Of a stretch of 64,000 nt of DNA, positions 1-7,528 are shown in pieces. Origin of the DNA: an uncultured Dysosmobacter sp. (GTDB taxonomy: Bacteria; Bacillota; Clostridia; Oscillospirales; Oscillospiraceae); contig CANQPD010000006.1 of NCBI GenBank assembly GCA_947625655.1, forward strand, positions 62,001 through 126,000, read 5' to 3'. The notes beneath the pieces are model-generated. The model was not told where the DNA came from. It did not search any database and saw nothing but the letters and a program-made list of their open reading frames with translations. Positions within the stretch are counted from its first letter, which is position 1; every line of letters starts with the position of its first letter. The position numbers and the translations under genes are program-made.

Positions 1-110
1 TGGAAGTGGGCCTGTGCAAGGGCAAGAAGAACTACGATAAACGGGCGGCCACCGCCCAGCGGGACGCCCGCCGGGAGATGGACCGCACCATGAAAGAAAG
101 GAACCGATAA
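1..110 (+). CDS. smpB: SsrA-binding protein SmpB, C-terminal end (5' truncated by window)
   Basis: The reading frame enters at base 3 and ends at TAA 108-110. The visible tail reads EVGLCKGKKNYDKR followed by a basic, Arg/Lys-rich stretch ending MKERNR, which is the characteristic C-terminus of SmpB. SmpB binds tmRNA and brings it to stalled ribosomes; the basic tail occupies the empty mRNA channel. Its RNA partner ssrA lies 1.7 kb downstream, as is common in Firmicutes. The N-terminal OB-fold is outside the window. The next gene starts 2 bases after the stop, so the two are probably co-transcribed. Confidence 0.9.
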   Translation, partial: EVGLCKGKKNYDKRAATAQRDARREMDRTMKERNR

Positions 111-112
111 TA

Positions 113-637
113 ATGTCCAATCCCATTTTTACCATCACCATGGCGGACGGCAAGGTCATGACCGGCGAGCTGTACCCCGACAAGGCCCCCAACACCGTCA
201 ACAACTTCATCGCGCTTGCCAACAAGGGCTTCTACGACGGCCTGATCTTCCACCGGGTGATCCCCGGCTTCATGATCCAGGGCGGCTGCCCCAACGGCAA
301 CGGCATGGGCGGCCCCGGCTATGAGATCGACGGCGAGTTCTCCGGCAACGGCTTCCGGCAGAACGACCTGAAGCACACCCTGGGCGTGCTGTCCATGGCC
401 CGCACCATGGCCCCCAACTCCGCCGGCAGCCAGTTCTTCATCATGGTGGCCCCCGCGCCCCATCTGGACGGGCAGTACGCCGCCTTCGGCCAGGTGACCG
501 AGGGCGCGGACATCGCCGTGGACATCTCCCGGGTGCCCCGCAATATGATGAACGACAAGCCCAAGAAGGATGTGGTCATCCAGTCCATCCGGGTGGACAC
601 CCAGGGCGAGACGTACCCGGAGCCGGAGACACACTGA
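113..637 (+). CDS. Peptidyl-prolyl cis-trans isomerase, cyclophilin type
   Basis: A 174-residue single-domain cyclophilin with no signal peptide, so cytoplasmic. It catalyses cis-trans isomerisation of X-Pro bonds. The active-site block FHRVIPGFMIQGG (about residues 46-58) carries the catalytic Arg; GSQFFIM (about 105-111) and LDGQYAAFG (about 116-124) follow in the expected order. The position equivalent to the cyclosporin-contacting Trp of human cyclophilin A is His, as in many bacterial enzymes. The ATG at 113 sits just after the smpB stop and is preceded by GAAAGGAA. A heptad-repeat hairpin follows the stop codon. Confidence 0.92.
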   Translation: MSNPIFTITMADGKVMTGELYPDKAPNTVNNFIALANKGFYDGLIFHRVIPGFMIQGGCPNGNGMGGPGYEIDGEFSGNGFRQNDLKHTLGVLSMARTMAPNSAGSQFFIMVAPAPHLDGQYAAFGQVTEGADIAVDISRVPRNMMNDKPKKDVVIQSIRVDTQGETYPEPETH

Positions 638-640
638 GTT

Positions 641-733
641 CAGATAAAAGATAAAAGATAAAAGATAAAAGATATGTTCCGCCTGCCGGGCTTTCTATAT
701 CTCTTATCTCTTCACTCTGATCTTTTATCTCAA
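641..733 (+). repeat. Heptad-repeat hairpin element (AGATAAA)n
   Basis: Four to five copies of AGATAAA are followed by a GC-rich loop and a pyrimidine arm (ATCTCTTATCTC, then TCTTTTATCT) that can pair back on the purine arm. It fills the space between the cyclophilin stop and the RBS of the next gene. A related element begins with the same TTCAGATAAAAGATAA string at the end of proB (54199-54283, minus sense), so this looks like a dispersed small repeat and not chance low complexity. Function unknown. Confidence 0.6.
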
Positions 734-750
734 GAAAAGGGGGATTTTTT

Positions 751-1509
751 ATGAAAACTGCCATCATCACCGGCGCGTCCTCCGGCCTGGGCCGTGAATT
801 CGTCCGCCAGATCGGGGACGTGTTCCCGGAGGTGGAGTGCTACTGGCTCATCGCCCGCCGGGCGGACCGGCTGGAGGAGCTGGCGGCGACGCTGGAGGGC
901 AAGACGGTGGTCTGCCTGCCCCTGGACCTGTGCGATACCATGAGCTTCATGGCCCTCCAGCAGAAGCTGACGGAGGAGCAGCCGGAGGTGGTTTTGCTTG
1001 TGAACAACGCCGGCTGCGGCTATCTTGGCCGCATCGGCGAGATGGATACCGCCTCCCAGACCCGGATGGTGGATCTGAATATGCGGGCACTGACAGCCAT
1101 CACCAATATGACCGTGCCCTACATGGCCGCCGGCAGCCGTATTCTGAACGTCTCCTCCATCGCGTCCTTCTGCCCCAATCCCCGGATGACGGTGTACTCC
1201 TCCACCAAGGCGTATGTGTCCTCCTTCACCGTCGGCGCGGCGGAGGAGCTGCGCCCCAGAGGCATCACCGTCACGGCGGTCTGCCCCGGCCCCATGCAGA
1301 CGGAATTTTTGGACTTGGGCGGCATCACGGGCCATTCCAAGATGTTCGAGACCCTGCCCTACTGCGACCAGGTCCGCGTGGCAGGAGGCGCCCTCCGCGC
1401 CGCCCGGGACGGCCGGACCATCTACACGCCCCGGTTGTTCTACAAGTTCTACCGTGTCCTGGCCAAGGTCACGCCGGTGAAGCTGATGGTCAAATTCGCG
1501 AAAACCTAA
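751..1509 (+). CDS. Short-chain dehydrogenase/reductase (SDR) family oxidoreductase
   Basis: A 252-residue classical SDR. The N-terminal TGASSGLG (7-14) is the Rossmann nucleotide-binding motif, NNAG (85-88) the central structural motif, Ser135/136 the catalytic serine region, and Y149-x3-K153 the catalytic pair; PGPMQTEF near 185 matches the usual PG motif. It probably reduces a carbonyl or oxidises an alcohol with NAD(P)H; the substrate cannot be read from sequence. The C-terminal third is basic and hydrophobic. The start ATG follows AAAAGGGGG. No operon partner is evident; the gene stands between the heptad repeat and the ssrA region. Confidence 0.88.
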   Translation: MKTAIITGASSGLGREFVRQIGDVFPEVECYWLIARRADRLEELAATLEGKTVVCLPLDLCDTMSFMALQQKLTEEQPEVVLLVNNAGCGYLGRIGEMDTASQTRMVDLNMRALTAITNMTVPYMAAGSRILNVSSIASFCPNPRMTVYSSTKAYVSSFTVGAAEELRPRGITVTAVCPGPMQTEFLDLGGITGHSKMFETLPYCDQVRVAGGALRAARDGRTIYTPRLFYKFYRVLAKVTPVKLMVKFAKT

Positions 1510-1518
1510 AAATGTCAC

Positions 1519-1560
1519 GGAATCGTAACACATTTCGACGTTGAAATGTGTTATGATTCC
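1519..1560 (+). terminator. Long inverted repeat after the SDR gene
   Basis: An 18-base arm at 1519-1536 pairs with 1543-1560 around a 6-base loop, with one mismatch. It begins 10 bases after the SDR stop, so it may end or stabilise that transcript. There is no T-tract, so classical intrinsic termination is uncertain. TATGAT at 1552-1557 resembles a -10 element, but no good -35 is placed for it. Confidence 0.45.
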
Positions 1561-1611
1561 AACAGCAAATCCCGCAGATATCCCAAAATCAGATTCCCGG
1601 CGTCCTCAAAA

Positions 1612-1726
1612 CCAAATCAAAGCCCAGCGAAGCGGGTTTGATTTGGAGAGGCGAGACAAACGGAGCGGTGCGAGCTTTCGGCTTTAGCCGGAAGCGAGTG
1701 GAGCGCAGTTTGCCCAAAATCCAGGA
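1612..1726 (+). repeat. Structured repeat unit 1 upstream of ssrA (AGCGAAGCG-loop element)
   Basis: A hairpin with 10-bp arms (1612-1621 and 1637-1646) encloses a CCCAGCGAAGCGGG loop that itself folds. It is followed by a purine-rich GGAG/GCGAG segment, a small hairpin at 1675-1694 and a closing pairing (CAAAC 1656-1660 with GTTTG). The same plan recurs in the adjacent unit with different stem sequence but kept pairing, suggesting selected RNA or DNA structure. No coding potential is evident. Whether it is transcribed as part of a pre-tmRNA is unknown. Confidence 0.6.
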
Positions 1727-1728
1727 AT

Positions 1729-1850
1729 CCGATCGCAAACCAGCGAAGCGTTTGTGATCGGAAGAGGAGGAGCAAGGGAGCGAGCGCAGTTTTCGCAGTT
1801 AGCCGCGGGCTGACTGCGGAAACGGAGACGAGCGGACTTTGCGACGACGA
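1729..1850 (+). repeat. Structured repeat unit 2 directly abutting ssrA
   Basis: Hairpin arms 1729-1739 and 1751-1761 (11 bp, one G-T wobble) enclose CCAGCGAAGCG. The GGAG-rich middle, a longer hairpin at about 1790-1822 and GCAA/TTGC closing bases repeat the plan of unit 1. The stems differ from unit 1 but still pair. The unit ends at the first base of tmRNA, where a promoter would normally lie, and I see no convincing sigma70 promoter inside it. Confidence 0.6.
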
Positions 1851-2214
1851 GGGGGTGTACCGGTTTCGACGGGGGTATGGAGGCGGGACCAGCGGGCGGC
1901 GGCGCCTGACCGCCATAAAACGGGCAATTTATAAATTAAATAACAACAACACTGTTGCTGTTGCTGCCTAATTAAAGGCGGCCGTCTGAACCGGAGAGGC
2001 CACAGGCCGGGGAAGGCGTCGTTGATGTGGCGTCCGTGAGTTCGGAAAGAGTTGACCGTTCCACGCATCATGACTCTCACCCGACCGGCCGGCGTGACGG
2101 CTTGCCGACCGGAAGGGGAACAGGGGAGCAGATCCCCGCAATAACCGTCTGCGCCCGGAGAAAGTCCCGTTAAAGTGCTTTCGGACGGGGGTTCAACTCC
2201 CCCCACCTCCACCA
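1851..2214 (+). ncRNA. ssrA: Transfer-messenger RNA (tmRNA, ssrA)
   Basis: The 5' end GGGGGTG (1851-1857) pairs with CACCTCC just before the 3' ACCA, forming the 7-bp acceptor stem. A T-arm with GGGGG, loop TTCAACT and CCCCC precedes it. The start GGGGGTGTACCGGTTTCGAC is the typical tmRNA 5' sequence. The tag frame runs from GCA at 1924 to TAA at 1969-1971 and encodes AIYKLNNNNTVAVAA, with a hydrophobic Ala-rich degradation end. tmRNA rescues stalled ribosomes with SmpB, whose gene is upstream. CCA is encoded. A strong terminator follows at 2271-2308. Confidence 0.96.
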
Positions 2215-2270
2215 AATGGGAAGGTTAAAAAAGATATTGAGGGAAAAACCTCAGTATTTTCAAGCCTTCC

Positions 2271-2308
2271 GAGGCTCGTAGATTGGAAAATCTACGAGCC
2301 TCTTTTTT
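2271..2308 (+). terminator. Intrinsic terminator of ssrA
   Basis: A perfect 14-bp stem (2271-2284 with 2289-2302), loop GGAA, followed by six T. It lies 56 bases after the tmRNA CCA end and is the likely end of its precursor. Confidence 0.9.
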
Positions 2309-2384
2309 CCGATATTCAAGCGAGTGGTCTTCATTCAGGCAAGACTTGAACTCGCGCATTTTTCATAGAGAATAAGGTTTATTG

Positions 2385-2420
2385 GGCCAAGATCTTGGAA
2401 ACAGGATCTTGGCCTTTTTT
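2385..2420 (+). terminator. Second intrinsic terminator after ssrA
   Basis: GGCCAAGATC at 2385-2394 pairs with GATCTTGGCC at 2405-2414, then six T. No gene lies between this and the previous terminator. It may be the end of a lost gene or a boundary of the downstream island; the 2215-2497 stretch holds nothing else I can recognise. Confidence 0.8.
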
Positions 2421-2497
2421 GTTACCACAGAGGTGGAAGCAGCAATTTGTTCAGACGAATGTGAATCCAGAAAAGAAAACGAGAAAAGGGGGATCAT

Positions 2498-3160
2498 ATG
2501 GGAAAGAAATTTTTTACAGAATTATCCCGGCGGCTCAATATAGACGGAATTGAGTCATCCGCCATAGAGGACAATCGGCTGGAGATATTCCTCCACGGCC
2601 AGCCTGCACTCTATGTATCACCTGGAAACGACGTATTCCTGCTTCCGGCCGGAAGCAAAAATGAGGAGGCCAGTGAATTGTACCATCAGGTGGCCGTGGC
2701 CGCGGACGAGGTATACAGTTATGTGGAAACGATGCAAAACGCCCCCCTGCTCCATGCCTCTGGCCTGCATGAGGACTTCCGCCTGCTGGCAGACTTCGGC
2801 GGCGCGGTGCTGGCAGGCCAGGAGCGAGAAAATGGCCAGGGATATCAATTTGTAACCTGGATCTGGGACTATGACCGAACTGGAGTCAGCCACGGTCACT
2901 ACTATGAAGATAACTTCCAGAGCGCCAAGCAGGACTTTGCTGTCCGCTCCGGCCTGATCCCCAGAGCGCAGCTATTTAGTCCGGAGGAGCTCACGGAGCT
3001 GTACCGCGCTACAGATCACTTCTTAGAGGAAGGCCCGGAGCTGGACTACAAGCAGCAAAAAGCCATCCAGGAGGCCAGAACAAAGATCGAGTACACCGTC
3101 CCGGATCTCCAGAGCCGGTTGGAGCAGGTCCAGAGTCAGGAACCACAAATGAATTTATAG
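2498..3160 (+). CDS. Hypothetical protein of conjugative-element cargo type
   Basis: A 220-residue soluble protein with no signal peptide. The start ATG follows GAAAAGGGGGATC. I recognise the pattern (VTWIWDYDRTGVSHGHYY around 120-137, then KQDFAVRSGL) from proteins carried on clostridial integrative conjugative elements, but no function is established. The C-terminal 50 residues are charged and helical. It is the first gene of the island after ssrA and is closed by a strong terminator at 3178-3231, so it is a separate transcription unit. Confidence 0.7.
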   Translation: MGKKFFTELSRRLNIDGIESSAIEDNRLEIFLHGQPALYVSPGNDVFLLPAGSKNEEASELYHQVAVAADEVYSYVETMQNAPLLHASGLHEDFRLLADFGGAVLAGQERENGQGYQFVTWIWDYDRTGVSHGHYYEDNFQSAKQDFAVRSGLIPRAQLFSPEELTELYRATDHFLEEGPELDYKQQKAIQEARTKIEYTVPDLQSRLEQVQSQEPQMNL

Positions 3161-3177
3161 ATCCTACGCTGAACAAG

Positions 3178-3231
3178 GCGGGGGCCGTATCATGTGCCAT
3201 CAGGCAGATACGGCCCCCGCTTTTTTGTTTT
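3178..3231 (+). terminator. Intrinsic terminator
   Basis: A 14-bp perfect stem (3178-3191 with 3207-3220), 15-base loop and TTTTTTGTTTT. An ATG in the loop (3192) opens an ORF continuing into the next gene, but a start inside a terminator loop is unlikely. Confidence 0.92.
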
Positions 3232-3266
3232 CAGAGCAGAAAAAGCAAGTGGAGGAGGTGCTCCGT

Positions 3267-3548
3267 GTGGACCCCAAAAATCTGAACAGTTATGTCGGGG
3301 TGGTCAATCAACCGCCTCCTAAGTGGAGCAGTGTGAAGAAATGGCTGCTCCACATCAACTATGCGCCCGGCTATGCCCCGGAGCCGGAAGAAAAACCAGT
3401 GTGCCGGCAGTTCTCCCGCTGCGAGGGCTGCCCCTATCCCGCCCACGGTTTCCTCTGTTGGGGCGGCGAGGATGACTGTATGCGCACCAGAGTAAAAAAA
3501 CTGAACGAAAAGGAGTTGGAGCATGAGGATCAAAGCGGCTTTGTATAA
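3267..3548 (+). CDS. Small Cys-rich island protein
   Basis: I place the start at GTG 3267, 8 bases after GGAGGAGG (3251-3258). The longer ORF from ATG 3192 would begin inside the preceding terminator. The resulting 93-residue protein has a cluster C-x5-C-x2-C-x8-C-x6-C (CRQFSRCEGCPYP through DDC), which looks like a metal-binding knuckle. The function is unknown; it resembles small proteins of clostridial conjugative elements. Its end overlaps the next ORF by 26 bases, so the two are translationally coupled. Confidence 0.6.
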   Translation: MDPKNLNSYVGVVNQPPPKWSSVKKWLLHINYAPGYAPEPEEKPVCRQFSRCEGCPYPAHGFLCWGGEDDCMRTRVKKLNEKELEHEDQSGFV

Positions 3549-3705
3549 CGCTGATCACTTGGAATATGGCCTGGTCACTATCCCCTTCCCCATCCCGCAG
3601 GATCAATACAACGACACGATCAAGATGCTGGAGGCGCTGGATATCGGAGACCCGCGGGCAAAGGATTGTACCGAAACACCACTGGCTTCCGGTACGAGAC
3701 CCTGA
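3523..3705 (+). pseudogene. Truncated ArdA-like antirestriction protein (N-terminal fragment)
   Basis: Residues 1-48 (MRIKAALYNADHLEYG, TIPFPIPQDQY, LEALDIGDP, KDC) match the N-terminus of the clostridial ArdA-like antirestriction family, normally well over 150 residues. After the Cys the frame runs into unrelated sequence and stops at 60 residues. The following frame carries the C-terminal half of a YodL-type protein. This is a deletion junction near 3665 that fused two island genes out of frame; probably not functional. Confidence 0.65.
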
Positions 3706-4157
3706 CAGACGATCCAGCGGTGAAAAAAGCGGTAGACGACATTCTTCTGGATGTTGCCGGCGAGGAGAACCCCCGCCGCACCTGCAACTATGGTCTCACT
3801 GAGGCCGGAAAGCAGGCCCTGCGGGATGCTGCGGACCCCAGCAAGCCTCACACCTATTCCTGGTTCGTGATGACTGACTGCAACACTTCGAAGGAGCAGA
3901 TCCACAGGGCTTTGACACTGGATGGGGCGATACAGCTCTACCAAGACAGCGACCGGCCTGAGAAAAGGCTGGGCGTCACCAAGGACGAGATCGCCACGGT
4001 GGACTTGGTGCGCTTCCTGGATGGAGAGCAGGTGTTCTTCGAGGATCACAAAAAACTGGAGAGCTTCCGGGATGATCCGGTGATCGCCGACGCAGTAGAA
4101 ACGCTCCATCAGGAGCTGGACGGTCCGGAGGCCGGCCTCGAGATGGGAGGACTTTAA
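3669..4157 (+). pseudogene. YodL-domain-type island protein, N-terminally truncated
   Basis: An open frame of about 163 residues without a credible start (first possible codon TTG 3666). It contains KKAVDDILLDVAGEENPRR, NYGLTEAGKQALRDA, then ALTLDGAIQLYQDSDRPEKRLG with a downstream DLVRF, the pattern of the YodL domain of conjugative-element proteins. The upstream half is replaced by the ArdA-like N-terminus in another frame. The stop TAA overlaps the next ATG by one base. It might be translated by read-through or coupling from 3523, but it reads as a deletion remnant. Confidence 0.6.
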
Positions 4158-4678
4158 TGGGAACACGCAGCTATATCGCAAGGCAAATTGGAGATGACCA
4201 GTACCTCACGATATACTGTCAGCTCAACGGATACCCGGAAGATACCGGCGCGACCCTTGTAAAACACTATGATACATCGGAGAAAGTAAACGCTTTATTG
4301 GCTTTGGGAGATCTGTACTATCTTCGAGAAAAACTCTCTCCTGACCCCGGACGCCACGATTTCAGTGCTCCACAGCCAGGAGTGACGTTGGCTTATCGGA
4401 GAGATGGGGACTGTCCCGGCTGGGAGGCCACTATAAAAACCTTCGAGGAACTGTACGATGCGGCGGATTGGGCTGGGATCGAATACATCTATATCTATGA
4501 TACGAATGGACAATGGCTCTACTTACCGACCGGGAATCAAGAGGCCGTCCTCCGCAGCCTAAAGGAGGACTTGGAGAACGACACGGTCCAATACAGTGAA
4601 CCGCCTGATCTGGAGGATCTGCTTGGTGAGGACTGGGATGAGGAGCAGGAGGACGGCCCATCCATAGAGATGGAGTGA
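4157..4678 (+). CDS. Conserved island/phage-type protein of unknown function
   Basis: A 173-residue acidic protein starting MGTRSYIA. The pattern GTRSxI, then CxxNGYPEDTGxxLxxHY, VxALLALGDL and a late YIYIYDTNGQWLY recurs in many phage and plasmid proteins of unknown role. There is no signal peptide or membrane segment; the C-terminus (residues 145-173) is very acidic. The start ATG shares a base with the stop of the preceding remnant and is preceded by GGGAGGAC. Part of the 3267-8586 cargo run. Confidence 0.7.
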   Translation: MGTRSYIARQIGDDQYLTIYCQLNGYPEDTGATLVKHYDTSEKVNALLALGDLYYLREKLSPDPGRHDFSAPQPGVTLAYRRDGDCPGWEATIKTFEELYDAADWAGIEYIYIYDTNGQWLYLPTGNQEAVLRSLKEDLENDTVQYSEPPDLEDLLGEDWDEEQEDGPSIEME

Positions 4679-4705
4679 TCTACGAAAGAGCAAAGGAGGC
4701 AGAAT

Positions 4706-5686
4706 ATGCGGACGATATCAAAAGAATGGTTGGCATTCCTGCGGGAACAGTTCCCACGTGGGAGCCAAGTTATATGCTGGGAGCTGGATGATCCAGAACA
4801 CATATCTACTGGGACGCTGGAACAGATCGATGAAGAAGGACGGTTCCACACGCGCATGGGGGATGGGGCCATTCGAAAACTGGCGTTGGGAGAGGAACAA
4901 TTCTCTGTCCAGCCGCCGGAGCCAACCCTGCTCAAACTCTATATGCCCCTGACCGCCGACTTCTATGGCCGGGATGAATGGGGCGATATAGACGAAATCG
5001 GCGAGGAATGGGATGGCCGGACGCTGCTGGACTACGAGGACCATATCCAGGGCGCCCTGATCAGAAACCGGACGCCAAAGGAGAAGGAGCGTGGCCTCAT
5101 GCACTGGTACGATAAACAGAACAGCGTAGACGCCAAGGTCCGCTCCGCAGAGTTTACCGTAGAGGCCCGGAACGGTCAGCTCTGGGGCGTGGCGGAGTGT
5201 CAGGTGGTGGGCGAACTTACATCTGAGGAGCTGGCTGGACTCAAGGACTACCTCAGCGGCCAGGCATCAGACGGTTGGGGTGAGGGTTTCGAACAGCGGG
5301 CGATCCAAGTAGATGGCGGAGAGCTATATGTCCACCTTAGGAGCTTTGACGGTGACTGGAGTATCCAGACGGAGCAGGAGCGGTTTGCCCCCAAGGTTGC
5401 CGAGGGCCTGCCGGAGATGTGTTTCTCCACCCTGGCCTCCACCGGCCAGCTCATCTGCATCAAGCGGGGCGAGTCCGGCTACTACCCCTCCGACTGGGAC
5501 ACCGGGGACAAGGAGCGAAATGTGGAGCTGGTGGATGAGCTGAATGAGCGGCGTGGCGTCACCCCCGCCCAGCGGCAGGCCATGGAGATCGGAAGCATGG
5601 CGGGCTGGGATGTTCCTGGGGCGGATCCTGCCAATTATGAAATTCAGAGAGAGGAACAGACAGAGGGAGGGATGACCCTTGGATAA
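4706..5686 (+). CDS. DUF4314-like N-terminal domain protein, island cargo
   Basis: A 326-residue protein. Residues 8-70 (LREQFPRGSQVICWELDDPEHISTG followed by a short beta-rich stretch) resemble the DUF4314 barrel, where a phrase on size, Pro-Gly-x-R-V and D-P recurs. The middle (95-170) contains a conserved MHWYDKQNSVDAKVRSAEFTVE segment; the tail ends GWDVPGADPANY, a motif I associate with conjugative-element proteins. RBS CAAAGGAGG precedes ATG 4706. The stop overlaps the next gene's start by 8 bases. Function unknown. Confidence 0.65.
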   Translation: MRTISKEWLAFLREQFPRGSQVICWELDDPEHISTGTLEQIDEEGRFHTRMGDGAIRKLALGEEQFSVQPPEPTLLKLYMPLTADFYGRDEWGDIDEIGEEWDGRTLLDYEDHIQGALIRNRTPKEKERGLMHWYDKQNSVDAKVRSAEFTVEARNGQLWGVAECQVVGELTSEELAGLKDYLSGQASDGWGEGFEQRAIQVDGGELYVHLRSFDGDWSIQTEQERFAPKVAEGLPEMCFSTLASTGQLICIKRGESGYYPSDWDTGDKERNVELVDELNERRGVTPAQRQAMEIGSMAGWDVPGADPANYEIQREEQTEGGMTLG

Positions 5687-6926
5687 GAAGATCTTCGAGG
5701 TGGAGATCAGCAGCGGCGGGCTCGAAAGCTATAAGACCTCCGCAGTGCTGACGATGCCGTGTACCCAGGCGGAGCTTTGTGACGCGCTCCAGAAGGCCCG
5801 TGTCCAGGACGTCAAAACTTGCCGCAATGAGCTGACCAGGATCCGCTATCCCGGTATCACAGCGGATATGATCGGTCGGAATGTGGATCTGCTGGAGTTG
5901 AACCTGCTGGCCCTCCGGCTGACCATGCTGGGTGAGGATGACCGGATGGGGCTGGACGGCCTGCTCCAGATCGAGAAGGAAAACCACACTGCTCCCTTTC
6001 CCCTCTCCCGCCTCATCAACCTGACCTTCAATGCGGATATCTGCCTTCTGGCGCCCCAAGTCTCCGACACGCAGGAACTTGGGGCGCTTTTGTATGAGGG
6101 GGAGATGCTCTCGGAGGAGGCCATGGCCCTGGTGGATACCATGGAGGAGGACAGCAGCTTTCGGGAGAGGTTGCTGGAGCTGCTGGGGGAACAGCATCAG
6201 GAGAAGCACAGCGGTGTGTTCACCAGCCGGGGCTACGCGGAGCCTGGCAGTGACTTCAAAGAGGTATATCGGAAGGGCGAGATGTTCTGCTTTGCCCGCC
6301 CCAGCGCCCCGGTGGTGCTGGAGGTACGCAAGGGATTTTTTGACGATCCCAGCTATGATAACGATAAGACCACTATCTTGAACCTCCCCGCTTCAGATGC
6401 CGACATCTGGCGGGCAGTGGGAGAGGTAGACGCGGCCTCACTGGACGAGTGCGCCTTCCGCTGTATCGACTGTGAGATCCCCTCTCTGCGAGATGAGGTC
6501 GATGACGCCATCGAACAGGAGGGCGGCATCGGCATGGCAAGCGAATTCGCAGCAAACCTGGCGCAGAAAAAGCAGAGCTGGCATGAGGCGGACTGGGTCA
6601 AGTACAAGGCTCTGCTGTCTGTGGCCGGGTGCCCCAGCCTGCAGGACGCCATCCAGCTCATGCACGGTCTGGACGATTACGACCTCCGACCGGATGTGGC
6701 CGCGACCTGGGATTATGCGGAGGTGGTCTTGCGGGAGAAGTACCCGGATCTGCCGGAGGAACTGTTCCAGACACCCCAGGCCGCTATGGTTGGACGGCAG
6801 ATGCTGGAGGAGAACCACGCGGCCATCACCGACTATGGGTTACTTCGCCGGAGGGACAGCGGTCAGCTCCCGGTTTTTGCACAGAAGGCCCGGGAGATGG
6901 ACAGTCCCCAGATGGGAGGGATGTGA
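5679..6926 (+). CDS. ArdA-like antirestriction family protein
   Basis: A 415-residue protein using TTG 5679 as start, after AGGGAGGG and overlapping the upstream stop. The N-terminal half (VDLLELNLLALRLTML, then LINLTFNADICLLAP and ELGALLYEGEMLSEEA) follows the clostridial ArdA-like pattern. The C-terminal part ends with a conserved ATWDYAEVVLREKYPDL ... ITDYGLLRR block. ArdA proteins mimic DNA and inhibit type I restriction, helping incoming elements; the protein is acidic, as expected for a DNA mimic. The family call is by pattern only. Translationally coupled with 4706-5686. Confidence 0.6.
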   Translation: MDKKIFEVEISSGGLESYKTSAVLTMPCTQAELCDALQKARVQDVKTCRNELTRIRYPGITADMIGRNVDLLELNLLALRLTMLGEDDRMGLDGLLQIEKENHTAPFPLSRLINLTFNADICLLAPQVSDTQELGALLYEGEMLSEEAMALVDTMEEDSSFRERLLELLGEQHQEKHSGVFTSRGYAEPGSDFKEVYRKGEMFCFARPSAPVVLEVRKGFFDDPSYDNDKTTILNLPASDADIWRAVGEVDAASLDECAFRCIDCEIPSLRDEVDDAIEQEGGIGMASEFAANLAQKKQSWHEADWVKYKALLSVAGCPSLQDAIQLMHGLDDYDLRPDVAATWDYAEVVLREKYPDLPEELFQTPQAAMVGRQMLEENHAAITDYGLLRRRDSGQLPVFAQKAREMDSPQMGGM

Positions 6927-6928
6927 GC

Positions 6929-7528
6929 ATGCTGGATTTCGAGAGTCGACGCATCCGTGATCTGCGGGGGATCGACTTCTCCAAACTGGAATTTGAGGAT
7001 CTCCGGTGGAAATACGGAACCTTCCAGAGCGTCAGCACCGGCTCAGGCCGCGATAAGAAGTACAGCTCCTGGTCCGGCGTCAAAACCCGCATCGGGGAGA
7101 TCGAGGAGTCCGTCTGGTACCAGGCGGCGGAGAAGCTGATCCGAGGAAAGGGCGAACAGGAGCTGTTGGGATATTTGACCCAGTGGTGTTCAGAGCGGAA
7201 CTTTCTCAAGGAATCCGCCGGTGAGATCCGGAAAAAGGCACTGCAGCTCCATGTTGACCGCATCTTCGATCATCCCCGCTGGGTAGACTTTGTCCCCTTC
7301 AACCGCCAGTACCGGCCGGAGATCTTGCAAACGGCCCATCTGGTGACCGTGGTCAACGAGTGCTGTCAAAAACCCGGCGTAGTCACTCAGGAACAGATCG
7401 ATGCCGCCTACGAAGGGACTATTGCCTGCCCCTGCTGTGGGAAATGGAGCCATTTTGACATTGTAGACAGCCCTGGCAGTGTGCTTGAACAGCAGGCGGA
7501 ACAGATGAGCGGAATGGAGATGACATGA
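6929..7528 (+). CDS. Hypothetical island protein with CxxC knuckle
   Basis: Start ATG 6929 lies 2 bases after the upstream stop and follows GGGAGGG; a longer frame from 6629 is out-of-frame overlap with the upstream gene. The 199-residue protein has a basic, aromatic N-terminal half (WKYGTFQSVSTGSGRDKKYSSW) and a C-terminal CPCCGKWSHFD that could bind zinc with other ligands. No enzyme motif is recognised. Same operon-like run as its neighbours; TGA overlaps the next ATG. Confidence 0.6.
   Translation: MLDFESRRIRDLRGIDFSKLEFEDLRWKYGTFQSVSTGSGRDKKYSSWSGVKTRIGEIEESVWYQAAEKLIRGKGEQELLGYLTQWCSERNFLKESAGEIRKKALQLHVDRIFDHPRWVDFVPFNRQYRPEILQTAHLVTVVNECCQKPGVVTQEQIDAAYEGTIACPCCGKWSHFDIVDSPGSVLEQQAEQMSGMEMT

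Noticed and set aside
1540-1560. TATGAT at 1552 as the ssrA promoter
   Set aside because: No acceptable -35 lies at the right distance, and it is inside the arm of an inverted repeat 290 bases from tmRNA.
3192-3266. Upstream start (ATG 3192) for the Cys-rich island protein
   Set aside because: The ATG lies in the loop of a strong terminator; GTG 3267 has a proper RBS.
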